In this document: positions 32,655 through 42,459 of the stretch, in pieces
How the letters are laid out: the number at the start of each line of letters is the position of its first letter
Position numbering within the stretch: the stretch's first letter is position 1
Assembly (NCBI GenBank): GCA_027422505.1
Contig: JAPQWV010000001.1
Location: 8,742,001-8,806,000 of the forward strand
DNA from: Craterostigma plantagineum
Lineage: Eukaryota; Streptophyta; Magnoliopsida; Lamiales; Linderniaceae
DNA length: 64,000 nucleotides
Direction of reading: 5' to 3'
Position numbers and translations under genes: made by a program
Notes under the pieces: model-generated
Databases searched by the model: none
Seen by the model: only the letters and a program-made list of their open reading frames with translations
Told to the model about the DNA's origin: nothing

Positions 32655-33956
32655 GGTCCAACAACTACTTGTCTTTCTTGGATCAAAAGCCACCGTATAA
32701 ATTGGGACATTGTCGCCAAAATGAACACTGTAAGAATACTTCTGTTGCTATAAACTACGGATGGATCCTTTCACAAATGGATGTAAAACGTCTTTTTACA
32801 AGGTGATTTGGATGAGGCAATATATATCAGACTCCCACCAGGTCACCAACTCGAGAATCGTCACGGGATCTTGTCTGTAGACTTAAAAAAGTCTATATAT
32901 GGTCCAAAACAATCTCCGAGTTCATGGTACTCAAAACTGAGTCATGCACTTCAAACGTATAATTTAACGAAAACTCTTCCATGTTCATTAAGACAAACGA
33001 CCAAACTATAGTAATCGTTCTCGTTTATGTCGATGACATTATAATCAACGAAAATAGTATAGATGGAATAAAAATGTGAAGAAATATCTTAGAAACACAT
33101 TTGACATTAAAGTTCTTGGACCACTTAGGTATTTTTTAGGGATAGAGATAGCTCATTCACCAAAAGGGCTTTCCCTATCTCGGAGAAAATATGTACTAAG
33201 CCTTCTGAATGAAGCAGGAAGATGGGAGCTAAACCCTTAAAAACTCCAATGGAAGACAACAAAAAACTAAATTCAGAAGATGGAGAACCTCCAAAAAATA
33301 CAATACAATTCCAAATACTAGTGGAGAAACTAATTATCTGACAGTTACATGGCCTGACATTTCCTTTGTTGTTAGTTGTGTTAGTCGGTTTATGCAGGCA
33401 CCTAGGACCAGTCATCTTGAAGCGATTGAGCGCATTTCGAAGTATCTGAAAAAAAATCCATGACGAGGAATCTGGATGAGAAAAAACGGAACCCACGATG
33501 TGATTGAATACTCAGAAGCAGACAAAAAACACACCACCGGATGCTGCACATTCGTATGAGGGCATCTAGTCACGTCGAGGATTAAGAAACAAACTGTTGT
33601 AGCTAGATCGAGTGCTGAAGCCGAATACAGAGCCATGTCCTCGACTACTAGTGAGCTCATATGGATAAAAACAACTTTTAGAAGACTTAAAAATCAAGAG
33701 CAATCGCCCAATGAAGATGTTCTGCGACAACCAGGCAGCCCGTCACATTGCAACAAACCCCGTCTTTCATGAACAGACGAAACACATAGAGGTAGCTGCC
33801 ACTTCATCATAGAAAAAGTACAAGGTCAAGAAATAAAAATGCCATTCGTCACAAGCAAAAATCAGCTGGCGGACGTCTTTACGAAGGCAGTTGACTTGCG
33901 AACGTTCAAGAACATACTTATCAAGTTGGGCTTAATTGCCTTAGTCAAGCCCGACT
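32655..33956 (+). pseudogene. Copia-4 RT/RNase H remnant
   Basis: Fragments in shifting frames: G-D-L-D-E-A-I-Y-I-R-L-P-P-G-H-Q (32810), K-K-S-I-Y-G-P-K-Q-S-P-S-S-W-Y, the catalytic L-V-Y-V-D-D-I-I-I (33020), W-P-D-I-S-F-V-V-S-C-V-S-R-F-M-Q (33350), A-R-S-S-A-E-A-E-Y-R-A-M-S (33600) and N-Q-L-A-D-V-F-T-K-A-V (33860). Family order is kept, but many stops and indels show long decay. Confidence 0.82.
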
Positions 33957-33967
33957 TGAGGGGGAGT
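33957..33967 (+). other. Copia-4 polypurine tract
   Basis: TGAGGGGGAG lies directly before the 3' LTR start TGTTGAAGATAAC. Confidence 0.78.
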
Positions 33968-34189
33968 GTTGAAGATAACAAAATAAAAAGGAATATTGAT
34001 CTCAGAGGCGAATCTCATTATCGATCTCATACAATACCCGCCTCCGCAAATCAAGGCAACAATCAAGAGTTACCAAGGCTACTAAAGGCAAGATCAAGAT
34101 TATTCTCTACATGGAAAGTGAATCATGAATAGAGAGCATTAAGGATTAATTGCACCTATTATCTACATATTTTATACTAGGAATTTCTA

Positions 34190-34345
34190 TACTAGTCAAG
34201 TAAATCGGGTAGCAACCCGAGATACATGATCGGGTTGCGGGTTTAAGCCTGATACCCCACTTCTAACCCGATTTTTCCTCCGACCTGGGAAAAACTCGAT
34301 CGGGTCGGGTCCGGTACCCGAAACTCGAATTCCGAAAGCCCACCA
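34190..34345. mobile_element. CGGGT-rich hAT-like terminal region
   Basis: Dense CGGGT/ACCCG words (for example ATCGGGTCGGGTCCGGTACCCG) end in GCCCACCACTA. A TAGTGGTGGGC terminus with CGGGTCGGGT subterminal repeats fits a plant hAT end and could be the 5' end of the minus-strand hAT whose transposase lies at 30427-32270. No matching opposite end or 8-bp duplication was found. Confidence 0.4.
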
Positions 34346-34697
34346 CTACATGTGGGCAACAACTTATATTTAATGATGAAATACATTTGCTTAATGTTGT
34401 TGTAGTAACATCTCGATAAAGAATAGTAATAATTGTGGATTTAGAGGTATATCATGATTTAATAAAGAATCGTTCGCTTCTTCTTTGGGGACAAATAACA
34501 CATACGACGAAATACAGTTTTGGCCCGTGTAATTAAATAACATTTACAATCCTATGTTATGTTGCTCATTATTCGGAAAATATATATATATATTCTTAAA
34601 AATTAACGTGTTGGAGAGGCTGAATTAGGTTAACAATTGATATGAGAGGGTCTACGGAGGTTTTGGCGGCGTTGAGATTCGAAAAACGCAAAAAATT
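34346..34697. other. No feature recognised
   Basis: AT-rich intergenic DNA without gene-like or repeat structure that I can identify. Confidence 0.5.
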
Positions 34698-34756
34698 GAG
34701 AGATTTGCTTATGGTGCTCACGGTGGTTGCTCACGATAGGTGGGCACCATAACAAA

Positions 34757-34762
<6 letters not shown>
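34698..34762. other. Perfect-looking hairpin (65 nt)
   Basis: The left arm GAGAGATTTGCTTATGGTGC is matched by the inverted right arm GGCACCATAACAAATCTCTC with one or two bulges and a loop of roughly 20 nt. The arms are adjacent to a TC microsatellite. It may be a tiny fold-back element or a precursor-like hairpin. No function can be assigned. Confidence 0.7.
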
Positions 34763-34807
<45 letters not shown>

Positions 34808-34809
34808 TT
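34761..34809. repeat. (TC)n(TA)n microsatellite
   Basis: About 15 TC repeats followed by TA repeats. Confidence 0.9.
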
Positions 34810-35357
34810 ATATCATGCGCGCAAAATAAATATTGTTGTAGACGAGGTCGTACTTTTCTTTTTGGTTCCAACTACCGGGTGTAGCAAGATTTAGGTACAT
34901 AAAGTACACAATCATGCGATGTAACAGCATTTTCCCCCGTCCTATGATTCTGGGTAAAAATATATTTCTGACGTTACGCATATGTTTTTATACTACTTAT
35001 GAGATGGTTATTTAATATTTAGTACGTATAGCCGAAAAGGTTGCACGCAGTGTTCGTGATGCAAAATTGCTATAAGAGTAACTAAATATACTCTCTCCTC
35101 CTCCTGTCCAATTATTATATGTCAAAATAAATATTAGTAAAGGGAGAAGATATTTGGTAAACGTAATTATCAGGACTATGCTATTGCTGATGTTAATTAT
35201 GTGATGATCAAACAGTTCATAACATCACAATATAAATTAAGTACTACAAACTCGGAGTGAAATATATCTATGTACGTTGGGAAATATTGGTAAAATGAAG
35301 CCCTTTGAATGAAGTTAAAAACTTGGGAAAAAAACATTTAATTAACATAATCAATAA
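34810..35357. other. Intergenic, no feature recognised
   Basis: AT-rich DNA downstream of the small minus-strand gene. It may include its 3' UTR. No gene seen. Confidence 0.5.
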
Positions 35358-35869
35358 CTAATTAATGCCAGTAAAAGAAACCCTCCCAAAACCCAATCGA
35401 CCAACCTCACACTGCTCGAACCACACATCATCGTCCTCGGAAGCTTCACCACGACGACAATTAATGATCAGCTCTTCTAACGAAGAAGAAGAAGAAGAAA
35501 GCGCGTGAATTCCCCGTTCTACCCTTACTACCTTCTCGCAAATTCCATCCATGTCCCCACCACCCCCACGTCGATCTTTCTTTTCTCCATACACGTCGTC
35601 CTTTCGATTCCTCAAGCTCGAGCGTACAGCTTACGCGCCGCCGCGAGTGGAAGCTTCAGCAGGGCGAGAGCGAGGATGTCCACCACCGCGAAGGGGCAGC
35701 AGCAAACCGCCACGAAGTCCGCCATCAAAACCGCCGCCGCATCAACGCAGCTGCACTCCTCCTTCTCCGACTCGCCTCGACGACGACGACGCCTGTGATC
35801 TTTTCCCACCGTGCATGGCGGAGGTATCGCCGGAGTTTCGCGCTCGTCGACGACGGCCGCCGCCACCAT
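35358..35869 (-). pseudogene. Small cysteine-rich plant protein gene, one frameshift
   Basis: The ATG ending at 35869 opens M-V-A-A-A-V-V-D-E-R-E-T and a polar, Arg-rich region. A hydrophobic Cys cluster follows: D-F-V-A-V-C-C-C-P-F-A-V-V-D-I-L-A-L-A-L-L-K-L-P. The first frame stops at 35612 after L-Y-A-R-A. The next frame continues at once with R-N-R-K-D-D-V-Y-G-E-K-K and ends with D-D-D-V-W-F-E-Q-C-E-V-G-R-L-G-F-G-R-V-S-F near 35358. I recall a small plant family of unknown function with a C-V-A-x-C-C-C-P-C-A-V-V core and a similar W-x-x-F...G-F-x-R-x-S tail; function and location are unknown. A one-base slip at about 35614 explains the split. It may be a real lesion or a sequence error. 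Composition is host-gene-like (GC-rich) in AT-rich surroundings. Confidence 0.6.
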
Positions 35870-36189
35870 TTGAGTTACTTCTTTGACTGCGTGTTTATTG
35901 GTTGTGCTTTTCCAATGTGAATTTGCTTGATGATCTAAGTAGATAAATAAATAAATAAATAAATAAATATGTAGGGGTGAAATGAGGAAAAAAAGAAAAA
36001 AAAAGGTATTAAATGCATGTAACATACGACTACGAGTAAGAATATAATATGTAATGCTTGTAATATATAACTGGGGGTTGCATGAAACTCAATTATTAAT
36101 TTATATATTTGTTGTAAGTTTCCAAACTGGTGAAATGCTCCATGTATTTAGCGTTCGGATAGTTGAATATTTTGCTGAAAATTGAAGGG
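35870..36189 (-). promoter_or_regulatory. Upstream region of the cysteine-rich gene
   Basis: It holds an (ATAA)n microsatellite at 35941-35968 and AT-rich sequence, with no other gene seen. It is labelled as upstream region only from position. I cannot point to a defined promoter element. Confidence 0.35.
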
Positions 36190-36808
36190 GAAGAGATATG
36201 CAGTGAAGCGCGTGAAAGTCAACTCACTAGGGATGGCGCATACGGTGGAAAAATTTGAACGGATCATGGCGCATCTTAAGAGTGTGCGCGAAGAAGTCTA
36301 CGATTGGTTGAGTGAGAATGATTGAGAAAAGTGGACATTTGCTTACGATGGTGGGCTTAGGTGTGGTTCAATGACGACGAACATCTCAGAAGCACTTAAT
36401 GGTGTGTTCAAAGGGGCTTGCTTACTGCCTCCAAAAGCGATAGTCGACTTCAGCTTCCATCGATGTGCCGCATACTTTCGTGATAGGTATCAACAGGCAG
36501 CTGCGGCGATGGGGAGTTCTGAAACCGAATGGTCTCCTTATTCGTGGAGAAAGTTCAGTGACTCGCAAATGCCTCGTTCTGCCATTTCGTAACTGCATTT
36601 GACCCGCGAATGCAAACAACAGAGGTGTATACTTCTTCATCGGTGACCCAAAGAAAACATGTGGTGAACATTCAAGGAAAAACGTGCACTTGTGGAAAAT
36701 GGGACCAACATTTCATTCCATGTTCTCATGCGCAGGCAGCGTGCCGCCAGTGGAATGTTAGTAGCACCCAGTTCGTTGCTCCTTTCTACAGTAAAGTAGC
36801 ATACTTTC
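36190..36808 (+). pseudogene. MULE transposase C-terminal fragment with SWIM zinc finger
   Basis: Reads V-K-V-N-S-L-G-M-A-H-T-V-E-K-F-E-R-I-M-A-H-L, then after a stop E-K-W-T-F-A-Y-D-G-G, N-I-S-E-A-L-N-G-V-F-K-G-A and A-A-Y-F-R-D-R-Y. A frame break follows, then the SWIM motif C-T-C-G-K-W-D-Q-H-F-I-P-C-S-H-A (about 36690-36737). This is the end of a MuDR-type transposase. The catalytic core upstream is absent. The fragment is cut off at 36808, exactly where the TRIM LTR starts, so the TRIM inserted into it. Confidence 0.82.
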
Positions 36809-37261
36809 TGTGACGCCCGGGCCGATGAGGGCGGGGAGTGATTGCCGGTGCTAGAGAGGTGCACGGACAAGGATCGACTCCTGGCAGGCTTCTAGGCAAA
36901 GGGGTACATGAACGAATTGATCTCACACCCGAATGAGAGGGGATTCTGAGACTGACAATGTATGGGCGTGTCAGGCTAAGAATCGTATAAGAGAATTGAT
37001 AGTACTACTCATACACCAAGGTCGACCTACCTTTTCGGGAGTCCATCTATAGAAACTCCAAAGTTAAGCGTGCTTGACTTGGGGCAATCTATGGATGGTG
37101 ACCCCCTGGAAAGTTTCCCAGGGCTTGTGAGCTAGTGCACGAAAGGTTAAATTGTGATACAGTGGGGCTAGACTATCAGTTGGAGTGTGGTGGGCCCAAC
37201 CCCACTAGTCCCGGTAGGAACCGATGCTATAGTGACACCCGGTATGGGACGGGATGTTACA
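36809..37261 (+). repeat. TRIM 5' LTR (453 bp)
   Basis: Starts TGTGACGCCCGGGCC and ends GGATGTTACA directly before the primer site. The first 205 bp are matched by 37334-37368 joined to 47817-47989. The central part carries the 5S-like segment. Confidence 0.85.
37034..37125 (+). ncRNA. 5S-rRNA-like segment inside the TRIM LTR
   Basis: AGTTAAGCGTGCTTG (37062-37076) equals the A-box region of plant 5S rRNA. GGATGGTGACCCCCTGG (37093-37109) corresponds to the C-box region, with one base missing and a substitution, and the spacing is about right. Preceding AACTCCAAAG resembles 5S AACTCCGCAG. The 5' and 3' ends do not match 5S rRNA and no T-run terminator follows, so it is a relic RNA polymerase III promoter region rather than a 5S gene. 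Confidence 0.75.
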
Positions 37262-37263
37262 GG

Positions 37264-37275
37264 TGGTATCAAAGC
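37264..37275 (+). other. TRIM primer-binding site
   Basis: TGGTATCAAAGC, one mismatch from the initiator-Met primer site TGGTATCAGAGC, two bases after the LTR. Confidence 0.85.
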
Positions 37276-37363
37276 ACAAACTCTCGCAGTACGGTGCTGG
37301 TTTGGGGACGAACCAGGCGGAAGCTGGTGGGCATGTGACGCCCGGGGCCGATGAGGGCGGGGA

Positions 37364-37368
37364 GTGAT
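37364..37368. repeat. Gypsy-1 target-site duplication (left)
   Basis: GTGAT, repeated at 47812-47816 directly after the Gypsy-1 3' LTR. Both copies lie in the TRIM 3' LTR, and removing Gypsy-1 restores that LTR. Confidence 0.9.
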
Positions 37369-38190
37369 TGTAATACCCGTAAAATTTAATACGGAATTTT
37401 TGATATAATTAGCTTTATAATTCTATGAATTGGCAATTTCGACAATAAAATTATGTTTTGAACGAAAGTATAAATTGTAATAGTTTCGAATTAATTTCGA
37501 AGCTTAGCCAAGAGTTTATTGAAAATAATAATATTATTTCAATAAGGTGTGGACTGTATTTAATTTAGTTAGCTTCTGAATGAGGCCTAACATCTCTAAA
37601 AGCATGATAAATCAATAAGTTTCCTTAAGATCAAAGGTAAAGCTCGTCACCTCCTAGTCTTATCAATACTACTATCGAAAACTGCATATATATCTAATAG
37701 GTATTAAGAATCATTAGGAAAAAGGAAACTTTAGTGGAGTAAGAATGAAAATAAGAACTAAGGGAAAGGGAAGAATTTCGACAAGCATAAAGACCTTAAG
37801 CAATTCAAAGAATCGAAGTGAAGAAGGTAAAGACCCTTGCTATTATAACTTCCGTATACTTAATATATGTATTTACATGTTTCCTTAGCTTGAATGATTA
37901 GATATTAATTAGGGAAGATTCTGAACATGCTAGATATGAGTAAGATCTTAGGTTCTTAAGTCTTACTCGTGATTCTTCTCATAAGGGTTACGATTTTCAA
38001 AATTTTGAAAGCTCATGGGAGTTCGAAACTTATTATGGGTAGAAAACCCTAGCTTTAGAAGCTTAGTAATGATTATATGGGTTTATCTAAATAAAATTGT
38101 TAGTAATTCTTAGTACATGAAATATTAAGAAGGATTTGATTTAGAGTGTACCATATTCTGGGTTAGAAATCATTTTTGAAGCTAATCTTT

Positions 38191-40294
38191 TTTTTTGGTA
38201 GAAGGAAATTTCCATTTACCACAGACAGTTTTTGTACATTCAATGCCTCCTATACATCAGAATTACTAAACAGGGCAACAGATAAGCTGAAATAACACCG
38301 AGTTTGCAACTCGTTTCTTGTGGCAAAACGCTTGAAGCCTCCATTTCATTTCATTTTTGATCATACAGCAGATCTGTTTCACATCCTTTGCTCCTTGCTC
38401 ATGAACTCTCCGGTTCCTTTCACACCAAATGTGGTACATCACCGAGGCATAGCAGGCCACAGTAATGCAGCTCTGAATGTTCCTCTTCCTCCCCATGCAA
38501 TCCATCCAACAACATAGGCCCTCAAAAAGATTGAATCACCTCTCCAACATTCAGCCAGGAGTTGATGACCACCAACACTTGCTGGCTCAATGCACATGCC
38601 AGGAATAGATGGTCCACAGATTCCTCTGCCATTCCACATAGCTTGCAGCTTTGATTGAGTATGGTCATCCCTCACTCTTGTAGTCTATCTGCAGTTAGCA
38701 GTCTTCTCTGCATAATCAGCCACAGGATAAATGATTGTTTAGGTATATTAAACCTATTCCAAACAGCTTTACAATATGGAAAAGCTGGGAGTTCTCCTCG
38801 GAGCCAAATATACCCAGTTTGGACAGTATATGTTCCATCAATAGCAGGTAGCCATTTTCTGCCCCTATACCCCATTCTAAACCTCTCCTTCAATCTATGT
38901 AGTCTTCTCCAATGCCAACTCGAGTCTATAGCCGGAATAAACTCCCAAAAATCAGAACCCTTTAAGTAGACCACATTGATCCATTTAATCCAAAGGGAGT
39001 CTACCTTCCTTGTGATGTCCCAGAGTTGCTTACCAGCCAGAGCAAGATTCCAGGTAACACAGTCCCTAAGGTTGAGCCCACCTTTACTTCTTGGACAGCA
39101 TACTCTCTCCCAGCTTATGAGGGGTATACATCTTCCATGAGCCTTCTTACCCCACAGGAAATCTCTGCATACCCTATCAACTTCCTTAGAGACAGCTTTA
39201 GGTAGTAGAAATATAGACCCCCAATACCCGTGCGTTGCCAGCAATACAGAATTTATCAAACACAGTCTACCCATGTATGACAGGTTTCTTGTAGCCCAAC
39301 AATTGATTCTGGCAGTAATCTTCTCTAATAAGGTCTGGCAAGAGCTTCTACTCCATTTGATTGGGGAGATGGGCACTCCCAGATATCTCATAGGGTATCT
39401 CCCCAGCTGGAATCCTGAAATCTGGACAATCTGCTCTGCAACAGCACTATTGGTTCCAGCCAGGTATACACTGCTTTTCTGGTGATTTGCCTCCAGCCCC
39501 GAGACTTCCTGGAAGTGTTCTAAGGCTTCCTTAAGCACTGCCACTGCTCCTGAGGTACCTCTACAGAACAACATGAGGTCATCTGCGAAGCAGAGGTTCA
39601 CCAGTTTTATGGCTCGACAGTTGGGATGGTATCTAAACCGTTTGTCCTTAAAGGCAAGCTGCAACTTCCTCGTAAGATATTCCATAGCAATTACAAACAG
39701 GAGGGGCGACATGGGGTCCCCTTGTCTCAATCCCTGGCACCTTTTATAGTCTCAGTTAAGGACCCATTAATAACCAGAGTGTAGGAAACAGAGGTAACAC
39801 ACTCCATTACCCACTTAACAAATTTCATGGGGAAATTGAGTAGGCAGAGCCATTCCTTGAGGAAGTTCCAATCCACTGTGTCATACGCTTTTCTGATATC
39901 AACTTTCATAAGAGCCCTTGCTGAGGCATGCTTCCTATTGTAATGTCTGATCAAATCTTGGCAGAGGAGGATGTTGTGCACTATTGACCTTCCTTCCACG
40001 AACGCATTCTGATTGGCATTGATAATCTTCGGCAGCAGTGGTTTGATTCTATTGCAAAGCATCTTAGCTATGCATTTATATAGTGTATTACAACAGGCTA
40101 TAGGTCTGTAATCTATAGCTGTGTTAGGGGCGGGTACCTTAGGAATAAGGCACAGGACTGTGCTGTTGATAGGCAGGAATTTACCTGTATCAAAGAATTC
40201 CATCAGGGCATCAGTGACTTGGTCCCCCACAATGCTCCATGCCTTCTTGAAAAATCCACTTCCGAATCCATCTGGACCAGGCGAAACTTCCTCA
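38191..40294 (-). mobile_element. LINE-B, 5'-truncated non-LTR retrotransposon
   Basis: A minus-strand LINE in the Gypsy-1 LTR. The poly(A) tail appears as a T-run at about 38191-38199 and the 5' end is cut inside the RT domain at about 40294. It ends after the zf-RVT region and carries no RNase H, unlike LINE-A. I could not find a target duplication. Confidence 0.82.
38266..40290 (-). pseudogene. LINE-B reverse transcriptase and zf-RVT
   Basis: The reading starts at G-P-D-G-F-G-S-G-F-F-K-K-A-W (about 40275). It passes A-I-D-Y-R-P-I-A-C-C-N-T, N-Q-N-A-F-V-E-G-R-S-I and K-V-D-I-R-K-A-Y-D-T-V-D-W (about 39900). After a one-base slip at about 39729 it continues L-R-Q-G-D-P-M-S-P-L-L-F and the catalytic C-F-A-D-D-L-M-L-F (about 39590). 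352 codons stay open to 38672. A zf-RVT region with H-I-W-C-E-R-N-R-R-V-H follows and the protein ends at 38266. Only a few lesions separate it from an open frame, so it is younger than LINE-A. Confidence 0.87.
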
Positions 40295-40874
40295 TGTATG
40301 CTTTGGTGCGGAGCGACCCGGTAGGAGGCCATTGGCGTGATCGTCCAGTGCACTACCAGGGTAGGCTGCCGCGGGACTTGGGGGTGGCCTCCCAGTAGTC
40401 TATTGCGCGTGAAGGTGTCGAGCCTAACCTAGGGCCCTGTGTTGTGTGAAATAGGAATGTAAGGAAAGAAAGAGTGTGCATTATATCACGTTGTGAGATA
40501 TTGGGATCGGGGTTGAGTGCACACTTGCATACATGCATTTTATTCACCTACTGGGCAAATAGCTCAGTGTTTACGTATTGTAGGTAGTGAGTCTGACGCT
40601 GATACGCGTCTTGACTGAGGCAGCTGGTGGCGGTGTTCCACGGACTTTTGAGTGCGGGGCGGTACATGGATGAAGACCTGTGGAGCGGCGTTAGGGTTTT
40701 TAATCTTTTGACATTTTGGGGCTTTGGCCCATGTATAGTGATGACGATGTAGACAGATTTTTATAGTAATGTATATTGTTTTAGGAAAAAAGTTTTTAAT
40801 TAGACGGGCCTTCCGCGGTTTACGTTGCGGAAATCCGCCACTAATCTTAGTTAGAAAAGTAGGGTCGCCATAGG

Positions 40875-40886
40875 TGGTAATAGAGC
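40875..40886 (+). other. Gypsy-1 primer-binding site
   Basis: TGGTAATAGAGC, a mutated initiator-Met primer site, two bases after the 5' LTR. Confidence 0.75.
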
Positions 40887-41031
40887 TTCGGCTTTAGATT
40901 TTGAAGACTATCCATGTACTGCCGTTCAAAAGCCTGGAGAACCAGCCTAGCCTGTAAGTTCAATACTTGATTACGTGATTATGTGTTATCTGATATATGC
41001 CTTATGTGAATAATTGTAGAAATAGTGACGA

Positions 41032-42045
41032 ATGCCGAGAACACGTAGAGAGCTTGGTGAGACTAGTGGTATGGCGGGTTCCGAATCCCCACCGAATGAG
41101 GACCGCTCTACTATCCATCAATTAACTGATTTGATCCGTCGACAGTTAGATCAGATTAACGACCTCATTCACCATCAAGGTTCCTCGGAACGTCATGCAT
41201 CCCCGGGGATAGAACGTGTAGAAGCTTTCGGGGAGAGGTTCCGAAGGTTAAACCCCCCTTCGTTTGAGGAGGCAGCCGATCCTACCTATGCGAAGGATTG
41301 GCTCCGAACAATAGAGAAGATGTTCCGCGTTAGCCATCTGCCTGATACTGAGAAGGTGACTTGTGCCACCTTCATGTTACGTGGGAACGCGGGCTACTGG
41401 TGGGACACCATTCAGGTGCTCGAGGACCCCACTACGATGACTTGGGGAAAGGTTTAAGACTCCTTTCCGGGGAAAGTATTTTACCGCGCCGACAGAGCGC
41501 AAAAGCTAAACGAATTCATCAACCTTAGACAAGGAGGGATGTCGGTGACGAATTATATCCCCAAATTTGAGTAACTCTCTGGATTTGCGCTACATATCGT
41601 GGCCACTGACGAGCTGAAGATTGAACGTTTCTTGGAGGGTCTCAAACCCGAGATCTTCCGAAGCGTGAGTATGTACGATACGGAATGGAAAACTTACGCT
41701 CGTATCGCTGAACGAGCAATCTTAGCTGAGCAGGCAGAGAGCAGAGTTACAAAGGCGCGGACGCAAAGCGAAGAACGGAAGGACAGCAAGGAGGAGGAAA
41801 CCAAAAGCGCTCGTTCTTTGGTAAAAATCTGAACAACCGCGGAATCAACTGGGCCAGCAGAATTGGAGGCCAAGGCCAAACCAGGGGCCGTTTAATATTC
41901 CAAACAGACCCCCCAAACGTTGGATCTCAATGTCGACAATGCGGACACTATCACTCCGGTGCGTGTTATGGGCCAAGACCAAACCCGACCCCACAATGTT
42001 TCCGATGTGGGAAGATCGGACACTATACTAGGAACTGCAACGAGA
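41032..42045 (+). pseudogene. Gypsy-1 gag with two zinc knuckles
   Basis: Opens M-P-R-T-R-R-E-L-G-E-T. The retrotransposon-gag core reads D-W-L-R-T-I-E-K-M-F-R-V and G-Y-W-W-D-T to a stop at 41455. It resumes Q-K-L-N-E-F-I-N-L-R-Q-G-G-M-S-V-T-N-Y, reaches another stop near 41572, then F-L-E-G-L-K-P-E-I-F-R. Zinc knuckles C-R-Q-C-G-H-Y-H-S-G-A-C and C-F-R-C-G-K-I-G-H-Y-T-R-N-C lie at about 41932-42040 in a shifted frame. Gag packages the element RNA. Three or more lesions. Confidence 0.87.
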
Positions 42046-42047
42046 AT

Positions 42048-42446
42048 GTGCCTCAAGTTCTGAACCGACCGTTGATTCGACCCCCTCCGGTGCCAGCACG
42101 AGTTTTTACTCTGACAAATGAGGAGGCCGAAGTGAATCCTTCTGTAGTAACCGGTACGTTGACTATCTATAATGTGCCCACTTCTGTGTTAATTGACTCT
42201 GGGGCCACACATTCGTTTGTGTCGGCCAAGTATATGGAAAAGGTGGGAATCTCTCCTACTTTATCTGAATTCAATTATGTGGTTACCTTACCACCCGGTG
42301 ATCCAACGAGCACTAACCAAGTGCTGGTAGGATGCTCCGTGATCATTGAGGGTATAAATCTGAGTGTCGACCTGATTGTGATCCCAATGAACGACTACGA
42401 CGTTATCTTTGGGAGGATTGGCTTTCGAGATACGAAGCTATCATAG
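42048..42446 (+). pseudogene. Gypsy-1 aspartic protease
   Basis: The active site V-L-I-D-S-G-A-T-H-S-F-V-S is at about 42186, followed by V-I-P-M-N-D-Y-D-V-I-F-G at about 42385. A frame break near 42440 disconnects it from the RT. It would cut the Gag-Pol precursor. Confidence 0.87.
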
Positions 42447-42459
42447 ATTGTAACAAGAA

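Larger units (their letters stand above)
32460..34162 (+). mobile_element. Copia-4, internally deleted Ty1/copia element
   Basis: The first 195 bp of two LTRs are visible: 32460-32654 and 33968-34162, both starting TGTTGAA(A/G)ATAACAAAAT. Between them lie only degraded RT and RNase H and a polypurine tract. Primer site, gag, protease and integrase are missing, and the 5' LTR seems to join pol directly at about 32655. The true 3' end is unclear, because the 3' LTR may extend a little past 34162 into the CGGG-rich region. Confidence 0.8.
37369..40872 (+). repeat. Gypsy-1 5' LTR, mosaic
   Basis: 37369-37912 matches 45462-45999. 37913-38190 has no counterpart in the 3' LTR. 38191-40294 is LINE-B. 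40295-40872 matches 47236-47811. The LTR begins TGTAATACCC and ends CGCCATA, one change from the CGCCACA of the 3' LTR. Confidence 0.82.

Noticed and set aside
35505..35886. Plus-strand proline/arginine-rich ORFs over the cysteine-rich gene
   Set aside because: They are antisense shadows of the GC-rich minus-strand gene, with low-complexity sequence and no recognisable domain.
37034..37125. Functional 5S rRNA gene
   Set aside because: Only the internal promoter-like middle resembles 5S. The 5' and 3' thirds differ, there is no T-run terminator, and the segment lies inside an LTR.
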